From Verrucomicrobiaceae bacterium (GTDB lineage Bacteria; Pseudomonadota; Gammaproteobacteria; Pseudomonadales; CAMLJR01), in NCBI GenBank assembly GCA_028293825.1, contig JAQGNY010000042.1, forward strand, positions 1 to 64,000: a stretch of 64,000 bases of DNA, written 5' to 3'. The notes below the pieces were generated by a model. The model was not told the DNA's origin. It was given only the letters and a program-made list of their open reading frames with translations, and searched no databases. The position numbers and the translations under genes were made by a program. Below are positions 17,282-26,436 of this stretch, piece by piece (the stretch's first letter is position 1; the number at the start of each line of letters is the position of its first letter).

Positions 17282-18526
17282 TCATTCGTAGCGCAATGCT
17301 TCCGCCGGTTGAATTTGTGCGGCGCGCCGCGCAGGATAAATCGCTGCCAACAAACTCAAACACCACGCCGCGATACAAATTTTAACGATGTCACCAGGCA
17401 CTACCACCGACGGAATACGACTGATGAAATAAACTTGTGGATCGAACACCTGCGCGCCGAATAACTTTTCCAGTACTTCGACAATTGCGCCGGCATTGAG
17501 TGCAATCGGCACACCGATCAGCGCGCCAATCGCAATACCGGATAACCCGATCACTGCGCCCTGCACCATAAAAACAATCATGATCGAACGCGGCGATGCA
17601 CCCATCGTGCGCAACACGGCAATATCGGAGCGTTTATCGCTGACCATCATGGTTAGAATCGACACGATATTAAATGCAGCGATACCGACAATAATAAACA
17701 GTAGTAAACCGACCATGGTTTTTTCCATGCGCACTGATTGAAACAAACTGCCCTGCGTTTGACTCCAATCGCGCACGACAAACTTATCACCATGTGCCGT
17801 ATTCCAACGCTGCAACAATGGGCCTGCCGCAAATAAATCTTTCGCGGCGACGCGCAAACCGGTGACGGCATCGCCCATTTGATAAAGCCGCTGGCCGTCG
17901 TTCAAATTAATAAATGCGGTGCTGCCGTCGAGCTGCGAGCCGCTGCGAAATATCGCAACCACGGTAAACCTTTTTTGCCGGGGAAATACGCCCATTGGCG
18001 TCACCGTGACTTTCGGCAAAATCACATCGATCGAATCGCCCACCATGGCGCCCAAATGCCGCGCCAGAATATCGCCAATGACAATGCCGAACGGCGTTGT
18101 CGGCAAATTATCGTAATGGCCATCGACAACGTGACGACCGATATCAGATACCTGTTTTTCGTACGCGGTATCGATTGCCCACAATTGCACGCCGCGCACC
18201 GGGCCGCGATTGGTCAACATCGCGCTGCCGCCAACAAACGGCGCCGCCGCAATTAAACCCGCCGTATGCGGCACATCTGCAGCGAGCGTTTGCCAATCGC
18301 GCAATTTGCCATCCGGCGATTCGATAAAACCATGCGGCACCAGCGCCAAAATGCGCCCGCGCAATTCCGACTCGAAACCATTCATCACCGACATCACCAC
18401 AATCAATGCCGCCACGCCGAGCACCATGCCCAGCAGCGAAATCAACGCGATAAATGAAATGAAGTGATCGCGCCGCCGCGAACGGGTGTAACGCCAGCCA
18501 ATAAAGGCGGCAAGCGGCTGAAACAT
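17282..18526 (-). CDS. lolC: Lipoprotein-releasing ABC transporter permease LolC/LolE family (first copy)
   Basis: First gene of the lolC-lolD-lolE transcription unit. 414 residues with the same plan as its paralogue: N-terminal helix ('GVAALIVVMSVMNGFESELR'), periplasmic domain, three C-terminal helices and 'AAIYPARRAAQIQPAEALRYE'. The opening 'FIGWRYTRSRRRDHFISFIA' is family-typical. Two different permeases flank lolD, so the complex is probably heterodimeric as in E. coli rather than the single LolF type of some other bacteria. The name is by operon order. Upstream it is divergent from the PilZ gene across about 100 bases. Confidence 0.92.
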   Translation of the reverse strand: MFQPLAAFIGWRYTRSRRRDHFISFIALISLLGMVLGVAALIVVMSVMNGFESELRGRILALVPHGFIESPDGKLRDWQTLAADVPHTAGLIAAAPFVGGSAMLTNRGPVRGVQLWAIDTAYEKQVSDIGRHVVDGHYDNLPTTPFGIVIGDILARHLGAMVGDSIDVILPKVTVTPMGVFPRQKRFTVVAIFRSGSQLDGSTAFINLNDGQRLYQMGDAVTGLRVAAKDLFAAGPLLQRWNTAHGDKFVVRDWSQTQGSLFQSVRMEKTMVGLLLFIIVGIAAFNIVSILTMMVSDKRSDIAVLRTMGASPRSIMIVFMVQGAVIGLSGIAIGALIGVPIALNAGAIVEVLEKLFGAQVFDPQVYFISRIPSVVVPGDIVKICIAAWCLSLLAAIYPARRAAQIQPAEALRYE

Positions 18527-18629
18527 GCGCTATTCCTTTCTCAACACTGGAACGGTCCTCGGCGCGCTATTAATCCGCGCGTGGGTGTACTAGAGTAATT
18601 CGACTTGCAAGCGACGGGAGATCGCCATT

Positions 18630-19247
18630 TTGACTGACAAAACCACTGACGATTCAACCCCGGAAAATAATAATGTGACAATCGGTACCGACCAAGATCG
18701 ACGCGAATATTTCCGGGTGGCAGATCGCGCCATTCTGCGTTACAAACCGGTCGCGGCAGATGCGATTGGTTATACGCCCGCCGAACGCCATTTCGATAAC
18801 AGTGAGATTTTCGAATTACTGCGCGATTTGCGTCAAATCGACCAAGAACATAATACCGTATTGCGTGGGCTCGCTGAACAGAATCGCGAACTCGGCGTGT
18901 ATTTGAAAAGCATGAATCGAAAAATCGAACTGGTCGCCAACGCGCTGGCCGTGGTCGATCAAACACAACAGAAACAAATTCCGCAAACCGTATCGATCAG
19001 CGAAACCGGCATCGCCTTCAAAACCGAGGACGATTTACTGCCCGGTTCGTTTATCGCGATGGAGCTTATTTTATTGCCGAGTCACACCGCATTGGCACTG
19101 TACGGCGAAGTGCTCGCGCAACGGGATCAAAGCACGGGACTGACGGTAATTTCATTCGTACGCCTGCGCGACAGCGATCGCCAAGTGATGGCGCGCCATA
19201 TTCTGCAAGTTCAAATCGCCGCGAAAAAACAAAACCAACCACTGTGA
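18630..19247 (+). CDS. PilZ domain protein
   Basis: 205 residues from a TTG start with GGGAG 9 bases upstream; no in-frame ATG fits better. An early 'RREYFRVADRAILRYKPV' (about residues 28-45) provides the R-x3-R c-di-GMP motif, and 'VSISETGIAFKTED' (about residue 125) the D/N-x-S-x2-G-like second half, here S-x-S-E-T-G with Ser and Glu in place of the usual D/N. A helical insertion of about 70 residues separates the two halves. The product may bind c-di-GMP, but the altered second motif leaves that open. The next gene starts 13 bases later, so the two are an operon. Confidence 0.8.
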   Translation: MTDKTTDDSTPENNNVTIGTDQDRREYFRVADRAILRYKPVAADAIGYTPAERHFDNSEIFELLRDLRQIDQEHNTVLRGLAEQNRELGVYLKSMNRKIELVANALAVVDQTQQKQIPQTVSISETGIAFKTEDDLLPGSFIAMELILLPSHTALALYGEVLAQRDQSTGLTVISFVRLRDSDRQVMARHILQVQIAAKKQNQPL

Positions 19248-19260
19248 GCGGAGGTTTGTC

Positions 19261-20376
19261 ATGCTGCTGATATTGCATCCCGATACAGAAGATACCAGCG
19301 AAGCCTATCGCATCACGCTCGATTTTTTACAGAAATTACCCGGCATCAAAATTAAAAAACATTTGGTGCAAGGTCAGGAACAAGCACTCACCGAAATTTA
19401 TTTAATCGGCAATACCAGCGCACTGGATAAATCCGAGCTGGAAGCGCTGCCTGCGGTCGAACGCGCGATTAAAATTTCCGAAGACTATCGCGTGCTCGGT
19501 CGTCATCGCGACGACAAACGCATCAGTGGTTTCGAATACCAGGGTTTGCGTTTCGATCAAGAAACACTGCACGTTTTTGCCGGTTTGTGCGCCGTCGATA
19601 ATCCCAAAAACGTCGAAGCGATGATGGCGGCACTGCGCGATAACGGCCAGCAATGCACCCGCATGGGCGCCTATAAACCGCGCACCAGCCCGTATGCATT
19701 CCAAGGGCACGGCGCCAGCTGCTTGCCCTGGGTATTCGAATTGGCCGGCAAATACGGCATTAAAGTGATCGCGATGGAAGTCACGCATGAAAACCATATT
19801 CGCGACATAGACGAAGCGTTAGAGAAAACCGGAAATCCTACCGGCGTCATTTTACAAATCGGCACACGCAATACGCAGAATTTCGAATTACTGAAAGCCA
19901 TCGGCAAACAAACCCGTCACCCCGCTCTGCTTAAACGCGGTTACGGCATCAATTTAAGCGAATCGCTGAACGCCGCCGAATATCTCGCCAGCGAGGGCAA
20001 CGATCGCGTAATTTTTTGCCTGCGCGGTATGAAAAGCGATTACGGCGCGCCGCACCGCAACATGGTCGACTTCGCACAGATTCCAGCCGTAAAACGTTTG
20101 ACGCGTATGCCGGTGTGCATCGATCCATCGCACTCGGTCGGCACCCGCGAGCGCGCACCGGATGGCGTGCTCGATTTATTGCACGCCACTTCGCAAGGCG
20201 TCATTGCCGGCGCCAATATGATTCTTGTCGATTTTCATCCGAACCCTAAAGAAGCGCTGGTCGATGGACCGCAAGCGTTGCTGCTCAGTGAATTGGATAG
20301 ATTTTTAAAAGACGTGGATATCGCGAGGCAGGCCTATATCGCGCGCAAAAATTTATGGGCCGATGCGGCGCAATAA
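19261..20376 (+). CDS. Divergent DAHP synthase-family protein (type I-beta-like)
   Basis: 371 residues. An N-terminal domain of about 90 residues precedes a TIM barrel with recognisable DAHP-synthase landmarks: 'AGLCAVDNP' (metal Cys), 'GAYKPRTSPYAFQG' (PEP site), 'QIGTRNTQNFELLKAIG', 'LLKRGYG', 'DPSHSVGTRE' (metal His), and 'VDFHPNPKEALVDGPQAL'. DAHP synthase condenses PEP and erythrose-4-phosphate at the head of the shikimate pathway. Differences from the usual consensus: LCAVDN instead of PCSVE, and Asp where the barrel normally has the metal-ligand Glu in VE-x-H. GGAGG lies 7 bases before the ATG, and the gene is coupled to the PilZ gene. Family placement is firm; the reaction is probable but not certain. 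Confidence 0.8.
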   Translation: MLLILHPDTEDTSEAYRITLDFLQKLPGIKIKKHLVQGQEQALTEIYLIGNTSALDKSELEALPAVERAIKISEDYRVLGRHRDDKRISGFEYQGLRFDQETLHVFAGLCAVDNPKNVEAMMAALRDNGQQCTRMGAYKPRTSPYAFQGHGASCLPWVFELAGKYGIKVIAMEVTHENHIRDIDEALEKTGNPTGVILQIGTRNTQNFELLKAIGKQTRHPALLKRGYGINLSESLNAAEYLASEGNDRVIFCLRGMKSDYGAPHRNMVDFAQIPAVKRLTRMPVCIDPSHSVGTRERAPDGVLDLLHATSQGVIAGANMILVDFHPNPKEALVDGPQALLLSELDRFLKDVDIARQAYIARKNLWADAAQ

Positions 20377-20566
20377 AATTAAGGTACAACAAAACCACCC
20401 TCGTTTTCAGCCGCTCCCAATTTTGACGCCACTGAAAATACTTTGGCCCCCTTTTTACTTGCACAATTAGTTGCAGTATTCACTGTGCTATTTAAATAGC
20501 CTGTTTGCAGTATTCGCAGCAGTACTGGATGATTCAATGCACCACGCTCAATGGACATAGCGCGAC

Positions 20567-21856
20567 ATGAATCAAGCCGCAGTAATCGAAGCCACCACCA
20601 ACCGCCAGCGCATTTTCGCCATTGTCGGCGCATCATCCGGCAATTTGGTCGAGTGGTTCGATTTTTATGTGTATTCGTTTTGCGCGATTTATTTCGCGCC
20701 AATGTTTTTCCCCAGCGACAATCCCACCACGCAATTACTAAATACCGCCGGGATTTTTGCCGCGGGATTTTTAATGCGCCCAATTGGCGGCTGGTTGTTT
20801 GGGCGTATTGCCGATAAACAAGGTCGGCGGCGCGCGATGATGATTTCCGTATTGATGATGTGCGCCGGCTCTTTGTGTATTGCAGTGTTGCCGACCTATT
20901 CGAGTATCGGTGCGATTGCTCCGATTATTTTATTGATTGCGCGACTAGTACAGGGGCTTTCAGTCGGCGGCGAATACGGCACCAGCGCCACGTACATGAG
21001 CGAAGTTGCACTGCCCGGCCATCGTGGATTTTTTGCATCCTTTCAATACGTGACTTTAATCGGCGGGCAATTACTGGCGGTATTGACGCTAGTTATTTTG
21101 CAGCAATTTTTAACAGCGGAGCAATTGTCGCAATGGGGTTGGCGTATTCCGTTCGTGCTCGGCGCAGGTGGTGCGCTGGTCGCGTTACATTTGCGGCGCT
21201 CATTGCGTGAAACCGCTGCCGCCGATATTCGCGAGCGCAAAGAGTCGGGAACATTCACGGAATTGATGAAACACAAACGTGCATTTTTCACCGTGCTTGG
21301 ATTTACCGCTGGCGGCTCGCTGGCGTTTTACACATTCACCACGTATATGCAGAAATATTTGGTCAATACCGCGGGAATGTCGAAAGAAGCCGCCAGCGCA
21401 GTGATGACCGGCGCGCTGTTCGCTTATATGTTGTTGCAACCGTTATTCGGCGCATTATCCGATCGCATCGGTCGGCGCAGGTCGATGATTATTTTCGGCG
21501 TATTAATGACAACCTGCACGCTGCCGATTTTGCACGCGTTAAAAGATTCAACAAATCCCTACGCTGCGTTCGGATTAATTCTGTTGGCGTTGTCGATGCT
21601 AAGTTTTTACACGTCGATTGGCGGCCTGATTAAGGCGGAAATGTTTCCGCCGCAGGTGCGCGCGCTCGGCTGCGGTTTTTCTTACGCGCTGGCTAATGCA
21701 TTGTTCGGCGGTACCGCCGAATACGTCGCGTTGTGGTTGAAATCGATTGGCAACGAATCATGGTTTTATACTTATGTCACCGTGCTGTGCGCGCTTGCGT
21801 TAGTCGTTTCGATCACCATGCGCGACCCGCAAAAGCATGGCTATTTACGCTCCTGA
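20567..21856 (+). CDS. MFS transporter, alpha-ketoglutarate permease (KgtP)-like
   Basis: 429 residues, 12 predicted helices. The opening '[16 protein letters not shown]' is the signature of the metabolite:H+ symporter branch (KgtP, ProP, ShiA). '[21 protein letters not shown]' is the helix 2-3 loop, and '[22 protein letters not shown]' continues the family pattern; '[14 protein letters not shown]' is the second-half loop. The likely substrate is 2-oxoglutarate or a related dicarboxylate. Weak ribosome site. The 190 bases between the DAHP-synthase gene and this one hold nothing recognisable. Confidence 0.87.
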   Translation: MNQAAVIEATTNRQRIFAIVGASSGNLVEWFDFYVYSFCAIYFAPMFFPSDNPTTQLLNTAGIFAAGFLMRPIGGWLFGRIADKQGRRRAMMISVLMMCAGSLCIAVLPTYSSIGAIAPIILLIARLVQGLSVGGEYGTSATYMSEVALPGHRGFFASFQYVTLIGGQLLAVLTLVILQQFLTAEQLSQWGWRIPFVLGAGGALVALHLRRSLRETAAADIRERKESGTFTELMKHKRAFFTVLGFTAGGSLAFYTFTTYMQKYLVNTAGMSKEAASAVMTGALFAYMLLQPLFGALSDRIGRRRSMIIFGVLMTTCTLPILHALKDSTNPYAAFGLILLALSMLSFYTSIGGLIKAEMFPPQVRALGCGFSYALANALFGGTAEYVALWLKSIGNESWFYTYVTVLCALALVVSITMRDPQKHGYLRS

Positions 21857-22172
21857 AGAATCCTCTCCAGATTTTTACGAAGCTCCCATCACGCCAGTCA
21901 TATTGCCGCTCGAAATTGTCGAGTCGGCACGACAACTCTGAATAAAAACCTTCAAGCTTATTAATTGCAACTTTTTCTTCAGCCACTTTTTCGCGAGCCA
22001 CCATTTACCAACCACTCCGCCTGCCCTTTTCCCCACCTCTTTAAGTTAAAAAAATTTAATACGATTGTGCGAGATAATTTTACATATAAGTGAAATTATT
22101 GCGCCCGTAAAAACCGTAACACTAAGCTCACCTTGAAATACAAAACCGTCCATACAATAAGGAGAATAGGCA
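21857..22172. other. Non-coding gap before the tannase-like gene
   Basis: No convincing gene. An open minus-strand frame (to 22004) begins with a charged repeat-like segment but runs into the transporter gene and has no ribosome site; I did not accept it. The AT-rich 22050-22110 stretch probably holds the promoter of the tannase-like gene. AAGGAG lies 8 bases before its ATG. Confidence 0.6.
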
Positions 22173-23819
22173 ATGATCCGTACTCCACTTTTGAGTATCG
22201 CCGTTTTACTCGGCAGCATCGGAACCAGCGGCGCCCTCGCGGCGCAGAGCAACTGTACTGTCGACAAAATCCGTTCGATCACACCGTCAGATGCGGTTAT
22301 CGATGCGGTGAAACCCATCGCCGGCCCGGTCGCGCACTGCGAAGTGACCGGCCATATCATCACTACCGATCCCGGTCCCAACCGTGTCGAATTCGGCGTG
22401 ATGCTGCCGGATAGCAACTTCAATGGCCGCTACTACTTTATCGGCGAAGGCGCCGCTGCGGGCTTCGTTCCCACCACTACCGGCGAAGGTCCGCTGGCAA
22501 GTTATTACGTCGGCACCACCTGGAAATTACTCAGCGAAGGCTTCACCGTCGCCGGTTCCGACACCGGCCACAAAGGGTTGATGTGGGATTTTGGCGTCGA
22601 CAACCCGGCTGCCCGCCTCGATCACGGTCATCGCGGCGCGCACGTGTCCGCCGTTGCCACACAAGCGATCACGCGCGCCTACTACGCGATGAATCAGCAA
22701 AAACTCTATCGCTATCATTTGGGTTGCTCCGGCGGTGGACGAATGGGTGCGATGGCGGTTTATAACCATCCTGAAGATTACGACGGCGCCGTGGTTTCAA
22801 CCGGTTTCGGTGGCGGCGGCTCGACGTTTTTCCCATGGATTCTGCAATACGTCATTCAACATCCAGACAGCTGGATTTCCCCACCCAAACTCGCGTTTCT
22901 CGAACGTAAAGTCGCGGAAAAATGCGCAGGCCCGGATGGTTTAGTACGCGATCCCAACGCCTGTGGCTTCAAGCCTTCGACATTGCAATGCAAAGGCGCG
23001 GACAACGACGAATGCCTGACCGCAGCGCAAATCAAACTGGTCGAACGCGTCACCGGGCCGTATAAAATCGGTCCCGACAAAACGTCCGGTGGTTTCACCA
23101 TGACCAATCCCACCGGCTGGTCTGCGTTCCTGATCGGCGCCAGCAAGCCCACCAATATCGATCCAAACAATCCCTGGGCATTGCCGGGCGCACAGCCACC
23201 GTCCGATCCATCGATGTTAATGCGTGGTGGGCCAGGTATGCCGCCCTCGTCATATGGCATTGCACAAAGCATGTTTCGCGGTTTCTATTTCCGCGATGCG
23301 AAATTCGATTTACTTAAAATGAATTTCGACGACAAAGCGACCATGCAAACGCTGTACGACCGCTATGCCGATCTGGGTGTTATCGACACCGATATTTCGG
23401 CGTTCAAAAAAGCCGGTGGCAAATTGATTCTCTGGGCGGGCATCGATGAAAACGCCGTACCACCGAATACCGAGATCGAGTATTTCAACGCGCTGAAAAC
23501 AGCAGTGCCGGGACGCGACGATTTTGTGCGGCTCTATCTGGCACCGGGCGTGATGCACTGCGGCGGCGGTAAAGGCCCGCAAGACACATCCGAACGTCTG
23601 CTCGATAAAGTGATTGCGTGGGTTGAGGAAGGCAAACGTCCGGATGAAGTTGTCGCCAGCGCATCGGTGCCAATGCCAACACCAGGCGCACCCGCTGGCA
23701 TGGCACCACCGCCGGTTCCATCGCGCACTGTGTTGCTGTGTCCGTTCCCACAAACGGCAGTATTCAAAGGCAAGAAGGATGCTTTCGCTTACGACGCCAC
23801 TAACTGGAAATGCGAATAA
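22173..23819 (+). CDS. Secreted tannase/feruloyl esterase-family hydrolase
   Basis: 548 residues. A signal peptide is cleaved after 'ALAAQ' near residue 24. The alpha/beta-hydrolase nucleophile motif 'GCSGGGR' (Ser186 within residues 184-190) has the Cys next to the Ser that is typical of the family. The acid is probably the Asp in 'LILWAGIDENAVPPN', and the His is in 'APGVMHCGGG', which also supplies the second Cys of the family's catalytic disulfide. Members release gallate or hydroxycinnamate from plant polyphenols or cell walls; some act on other aromatic esters. A Pro/Ala/Gly-rich linker near residue 495-515 precedes the last 35 residues. Good ribosome site, and a terminator follows. Confidence 0.88.
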   Translation: MIRTPLLSIAVLLGSIGTSGALAAQSNCTVDKIRSITPSDAVIDAVKPIAGPVAHCEVTGHIITTDPGPNRVEFGVMLPDSNFNGRYYFIGEGAAAGFVPTTTGEGPLASYYVGTTWKLLSEGFTVAGSDTGHKGLMWDFGVDNPAARLDHGHRGAHVSAVATQAITRAYYAMNQQKLYRYHLGCSGGGRMGAMAVYNHPEDYDGAVVSTGFGGGGSTFFPWILQYVIQHPDSWISPPKLAFLERKVAEKCAGPDGLVRDPNACGFKPSTLQCKGADNDECLTAAQIKLVERVTGPYKIGPDKTSGGFTMTNPTGWSAFLIGASKPTNIDPNNPWALPGAQPPSDPSMLMRGGPGMPPSSYGIAQSMFRGFYFRDAKFDLLKMNFDDKATMQTLYDRYADLGVIDTDISAFKKAGGKLILWAGIDENAVPPNTEIEYFNALKTAVPGRDDFVRLYLAPGVMHCGGGKGPQDTSERLLDKVIAWVEEGKRPDEVVASASVPMPTPGAPAGMAPPPVPSRTVLLCPFPQTAVFKGKKDAFAYDATNWKCE

Positions 23820-23861
23820 CTACTTAGAAATGTAAGTAACGACAGCGCTGTAATTTAAATG

Positions 23862-23899
23862 AATCCCCCGGAGCGAAATAATTCCGGGGGATTTTTTTT
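23862..23899 (+). terminator. Intrinsic terminator of the tannase-like gene
   Basis: AATCCCCCGGA and TCCGGGGGATT form an 11-bp stem with a 10-base loop followed by a T-run, about 45 bases after the stop codon. Confidence 0.92.
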
Positions 23900-23956
23900 A
23901 GAAAATTTCGATTCGGTCAGCAGCGCACCGCGCACATTTTTATTATCCGAAAAATT

Positions 23957-24976
23957 TCAGCGCGAAAATCGTTTGCGATATTCACGCGGCGACACCGCTA
24001 AATTGCGCTGAAACGTAACGCGCATGCGCTCCTCATCACCAAAGCCGCACTGCACAGCAATTTGATCGATGTTGCGATCCGAATCCTCCAATTGCCGACG
24101 CGCCGCTTCAAGCCGAAAAATTTCGATCGCCTTCGCCGGCGTGCGCCCAGTTTTTTGTTTATACACGCGTGCGAAATTACGCGGACTCATACTGGCTTTT
24201 TCGGCCAGCGTATCGACGGTTAAATTATTGCTGCCGAGATTATCGGTAATCCAAACGTGCAACGCGTCAAAGTCGGCGCGGTCCTGCGTTTGCGATTGCA
24301 GCAACTCGCTGAATTGCGATTGACCGCCGGGCCGCTTTAAAAATACGACTAACTCGCGCGCCACTTGCATCGCGATATCGCGACCACAGTCCGCTTCCAC
24401 CAACGCTAACGCCAAATCGATCCCTGCGCTAACGCCGGCCGAAGTCCACACCGAATCCTGCTGCACAAAAATCGCATCGCGGTCGACATCAATCGACGGA
24501 AAATTCTCTTTCAGTAAATCGCACATCAACCAGTGCGTCGCCGCGCGTTTACCGTCAAGCAAACCAGCTTGCGCCAGAAAAAAACTGCCGCTGCAAACCG
24601 AGGCGGTACGACGCGCTTTTTTCGCTGCCGCACGCAGCCATTCCACCAATTGCGTCGACGCCGCCAGTGCCTGTTTTATTTGCGGCGCGCCGGGAATAAC
24701 CAGCGTGTCGATGCTGGTGCCGTCGAGTTCGGCAAGTGTCATCGTGTCGACAACCAAACCCTCCGCGCTGTGAATAAGTCCACCGCTAACGCTCGCGGTA
24801 TGGCGGATATAGCTGGGCAACCCGCGCTCGGCCAATGCTTTAGATGCCGCCCAAAATACGGTCTGTGGGCCGGTTAAATCCAATAATCCCAGCTCGGGGA
24901 AAGCGAGAAAAACCACCACGCGCGGCGCATTGAAACTCATTGGCTGAAATACCGGGTTATCTGTCATTTCCGCCAC
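23957..24976 (-). CDS. GlxA-type AraC-family transcription regulator with DJ-1/PfpI domain
   Basis: 339 residues. The N-terminal half is a DJ-1/PfpI-like domain: 'VVVFLAFPELGLLDLTGP' at residues about 20-37, and the elbow 'TASVCSGSFFLAQAGLLDGK' with the conserved Cys. The C-terminal half has two helix-turn-helix units of AraC type: 'LAEKASMSPRNFARVYKQ' and 'IAVQCGFGDEERMRVTFQR'. It is convergent with the tannase-like gene and divergent from the NDH-2-like gene, so either could be a target. The ligand is unknown. Confidence 0.92.
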   Translation of the reverse strand: MAEMTDNPVFQPMSFNAPRVVVFLAFPELGLLDLTGPQTVFWAASKALAERGLPSYIRHTASVSGGLIHSAEGLVVDTMTLAELDGTSIDTLVIPGAPQIKQALAASTQLVEWLRAAAKKARRTASVCSGSFFLAQAGLLDGKRAATHWLMCDLLKENFPSIDVDRDAIFVQQDSVWTSAGVSAGIDLALALVEADCGRDIAMQVARELVVFLKRPGGQSQFSELLQSQTQDRADFDALHVWITDNLGSNNLTVDTLAEKASMSPRNFARVYKQKTGRTPAKAIEIFRLEAARRQLEDSDRNIDQIAVQCGFGDEERMRVTFQRNLAVSPREYRKRFSR

Positions 24977-25165
24977 AGTCTTTCGTCATTAGGATGAACT
25001 GTCAACAAATGCTTTCCGGTCGCCAGCAAGCAACGTTTTAAAACTCATTCGTCACAAAGACCGAGCAAATACGTCTTTTTTATTCGCGCGCATTCCGTGT
25101 CCATGTACGGCCTGCGGCAACCGATCAATACAGAAAATTACTTTTATTTTTGTTGGAGCAAAAAA

Positions 25166-26371
25166 ATGAAGCAGCAAATTTTGGTAGTCGGCGCCGGCTT
25201 TGGCGGTTTGTGGAGTGCATTGAGCGCCGCGCGTTTACTCGATCAACACGATCGCGCAGATATTGAAATCAGTGTGATCGCGCCGCAGCCGGAATTACGC
25301 ATCCGCCCACGTTTTTATGAACAAAATGTGCATCAGATGAAAGCGCCACTCGGCGAGTTATTCAAAGCTGTCGGGGTTAAATTTATTCAGGGCAGCGCGA
25401 ATAAAATCGACGCTGATGCAAAACGCGTTTTTTACACCGATGTAAAAGGCAACGGCATCGTATTAAATTACGACCGCTTGGTGCTGGCCTCGGGTAGTCG
25501 CGCCTTTCGGCCACGCCTGCCGGGAATTAACGAATACACCTTCGATGTCGATCAAATCGAAGAAGCCGCAAAACTTGAAAACCATATCACCGCCTTGCGC
25601 GATTTACCCGAGTCGGCCGCACGCAATACGGTGGTCGTGGTTGGCGGCGGTTTTACCGGCATTGAAACCGCCACCGAAATGCCCGCCCGTTTACGCGCTG
25701 CACTCGGCGCTGACGCCGACATTAAAGTGATCGTGGTCGATCGCGGCAGCGATATCGGCATCGCGCTTGGCGATCAACTGCGTCCGGTGATTGCAGAGGC
25801 ATCAGCCAGTCTCGGCGTGCAATGGATTTTAAATGCCTCCGCCGCGTCGATTGATGCCGATGGCGTTACGCTCGCCGACGGTCAACGCATCGACGCTAAA
25901 ACCGTGATCTGGGCAGCTGGTTTACGCGCTAATGTTTTAACCGAGCAGCTGAATGCCGAGCGCGATCCGCTCGGACGTTTGCATGTCGATCAGAATTTAA
26001 AAGTGATTGGGCTGGACGATATTTTTGCATCCGGCGATGTGGCGTACGCGGCGAGCGACGACATCGGCAATCATGCGGCGATGTCCTGCCAGCACGCGAT
26101 TGCACTGGGGCGTGCGGCGGGCAATAACGTCGCGGCAAGTTTGCTTGGCGTTGATGCCATTCCGTACAGCCAGCCGAAATACGTAACGTGTTTGGATTTA
26201 GGCGCGTGGGGCGCGGTGTATACCGAAGGTTGGGATCGCCAAATCAAATTAATTAAAGACGAAGCGAAACAATTAAAAACGCAAATCAACACACAATGGA
26301 TTTATCCGCCCGCTGCAAATCGCGCGGAAGCACTTGCGGCAGCCGATCCGTTGATTCCTGTTGTCGCGTAA
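25166..26371 (+). CDS. NAD(P)/FAD-dependent oxidoreductase, NDH-2-like
   Basis: The start is ATG 25166 because GGAG lies about 8 bases upstream and the Rossmann motif then begins at residue 5 ('ILVVGAGFGGLWSALSAARL'); the longer frame upstream has no ribosome site. 401 residues. A second dinucleotide motif 'VVVVGGGFTGIETATEM' is near residue 155, and 'DDIFASGDVAYAASDDIGNH' carries the C-terminal FAD Asp. This is the plan of type II NADH dehydrogenases and related quinone reductases. No clear membrane helix at the C-terminus. Substrate unknown. Confidence 0.85.
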   Translation: MKQQILVVGAGFGGLWSALSAARLLDQHDRADIEISVIAPQPELRIRPRFYEQNVHQMKAPLGELFKAVGVKFIQGSANKIDADAKRVFYTDVKGNGIVLNYDRLVLASGSRAFRPRLPGINEYTFDVDQIEEAAKLENHITALRDLPESAARNTVVVVGGGFTGIETATEMPARLRAALGADADIKVIVVDRGSDIGIALGDQLRPVIAEASASLGVQWILNASAASIDADGVTLADGQRIDAKTVIWAAGLRANVLTEQLNAERDPLGRLHVDQNLKVIGLDDIFASGDVAYAASDDIGNHAAMSCQHAIALGRAAGNNVAASLLGVDAIPYSQPKYVTCLDLGAWGAVYTEGWDRQIKLIKDEAKQLKTQINTQWIYPPAANRAEALAAADPLIPVVA

Positions 26372-26436
26372 AGGAGTTTTCGTAGGGCGCTGCTTGCGGC
26401 GCCGCTTTTAATCTTGCAACTTGCAGCATCGACAAC

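Noticed and set aside
21813-22004. Minus-strand frame of 63 codons with a charged repeat-like start
   Set aside because: It overlaps the transporter 3' end, has no ribosome site, and only vague transposase-like character; not enough to call a remnant.
26380-26425. GC-rich hairpin between the NDH-2-like gene and the kinase gene
   Set aside because: The stem is only about 5 bp and the T-run is short, so I did not call a terminator.
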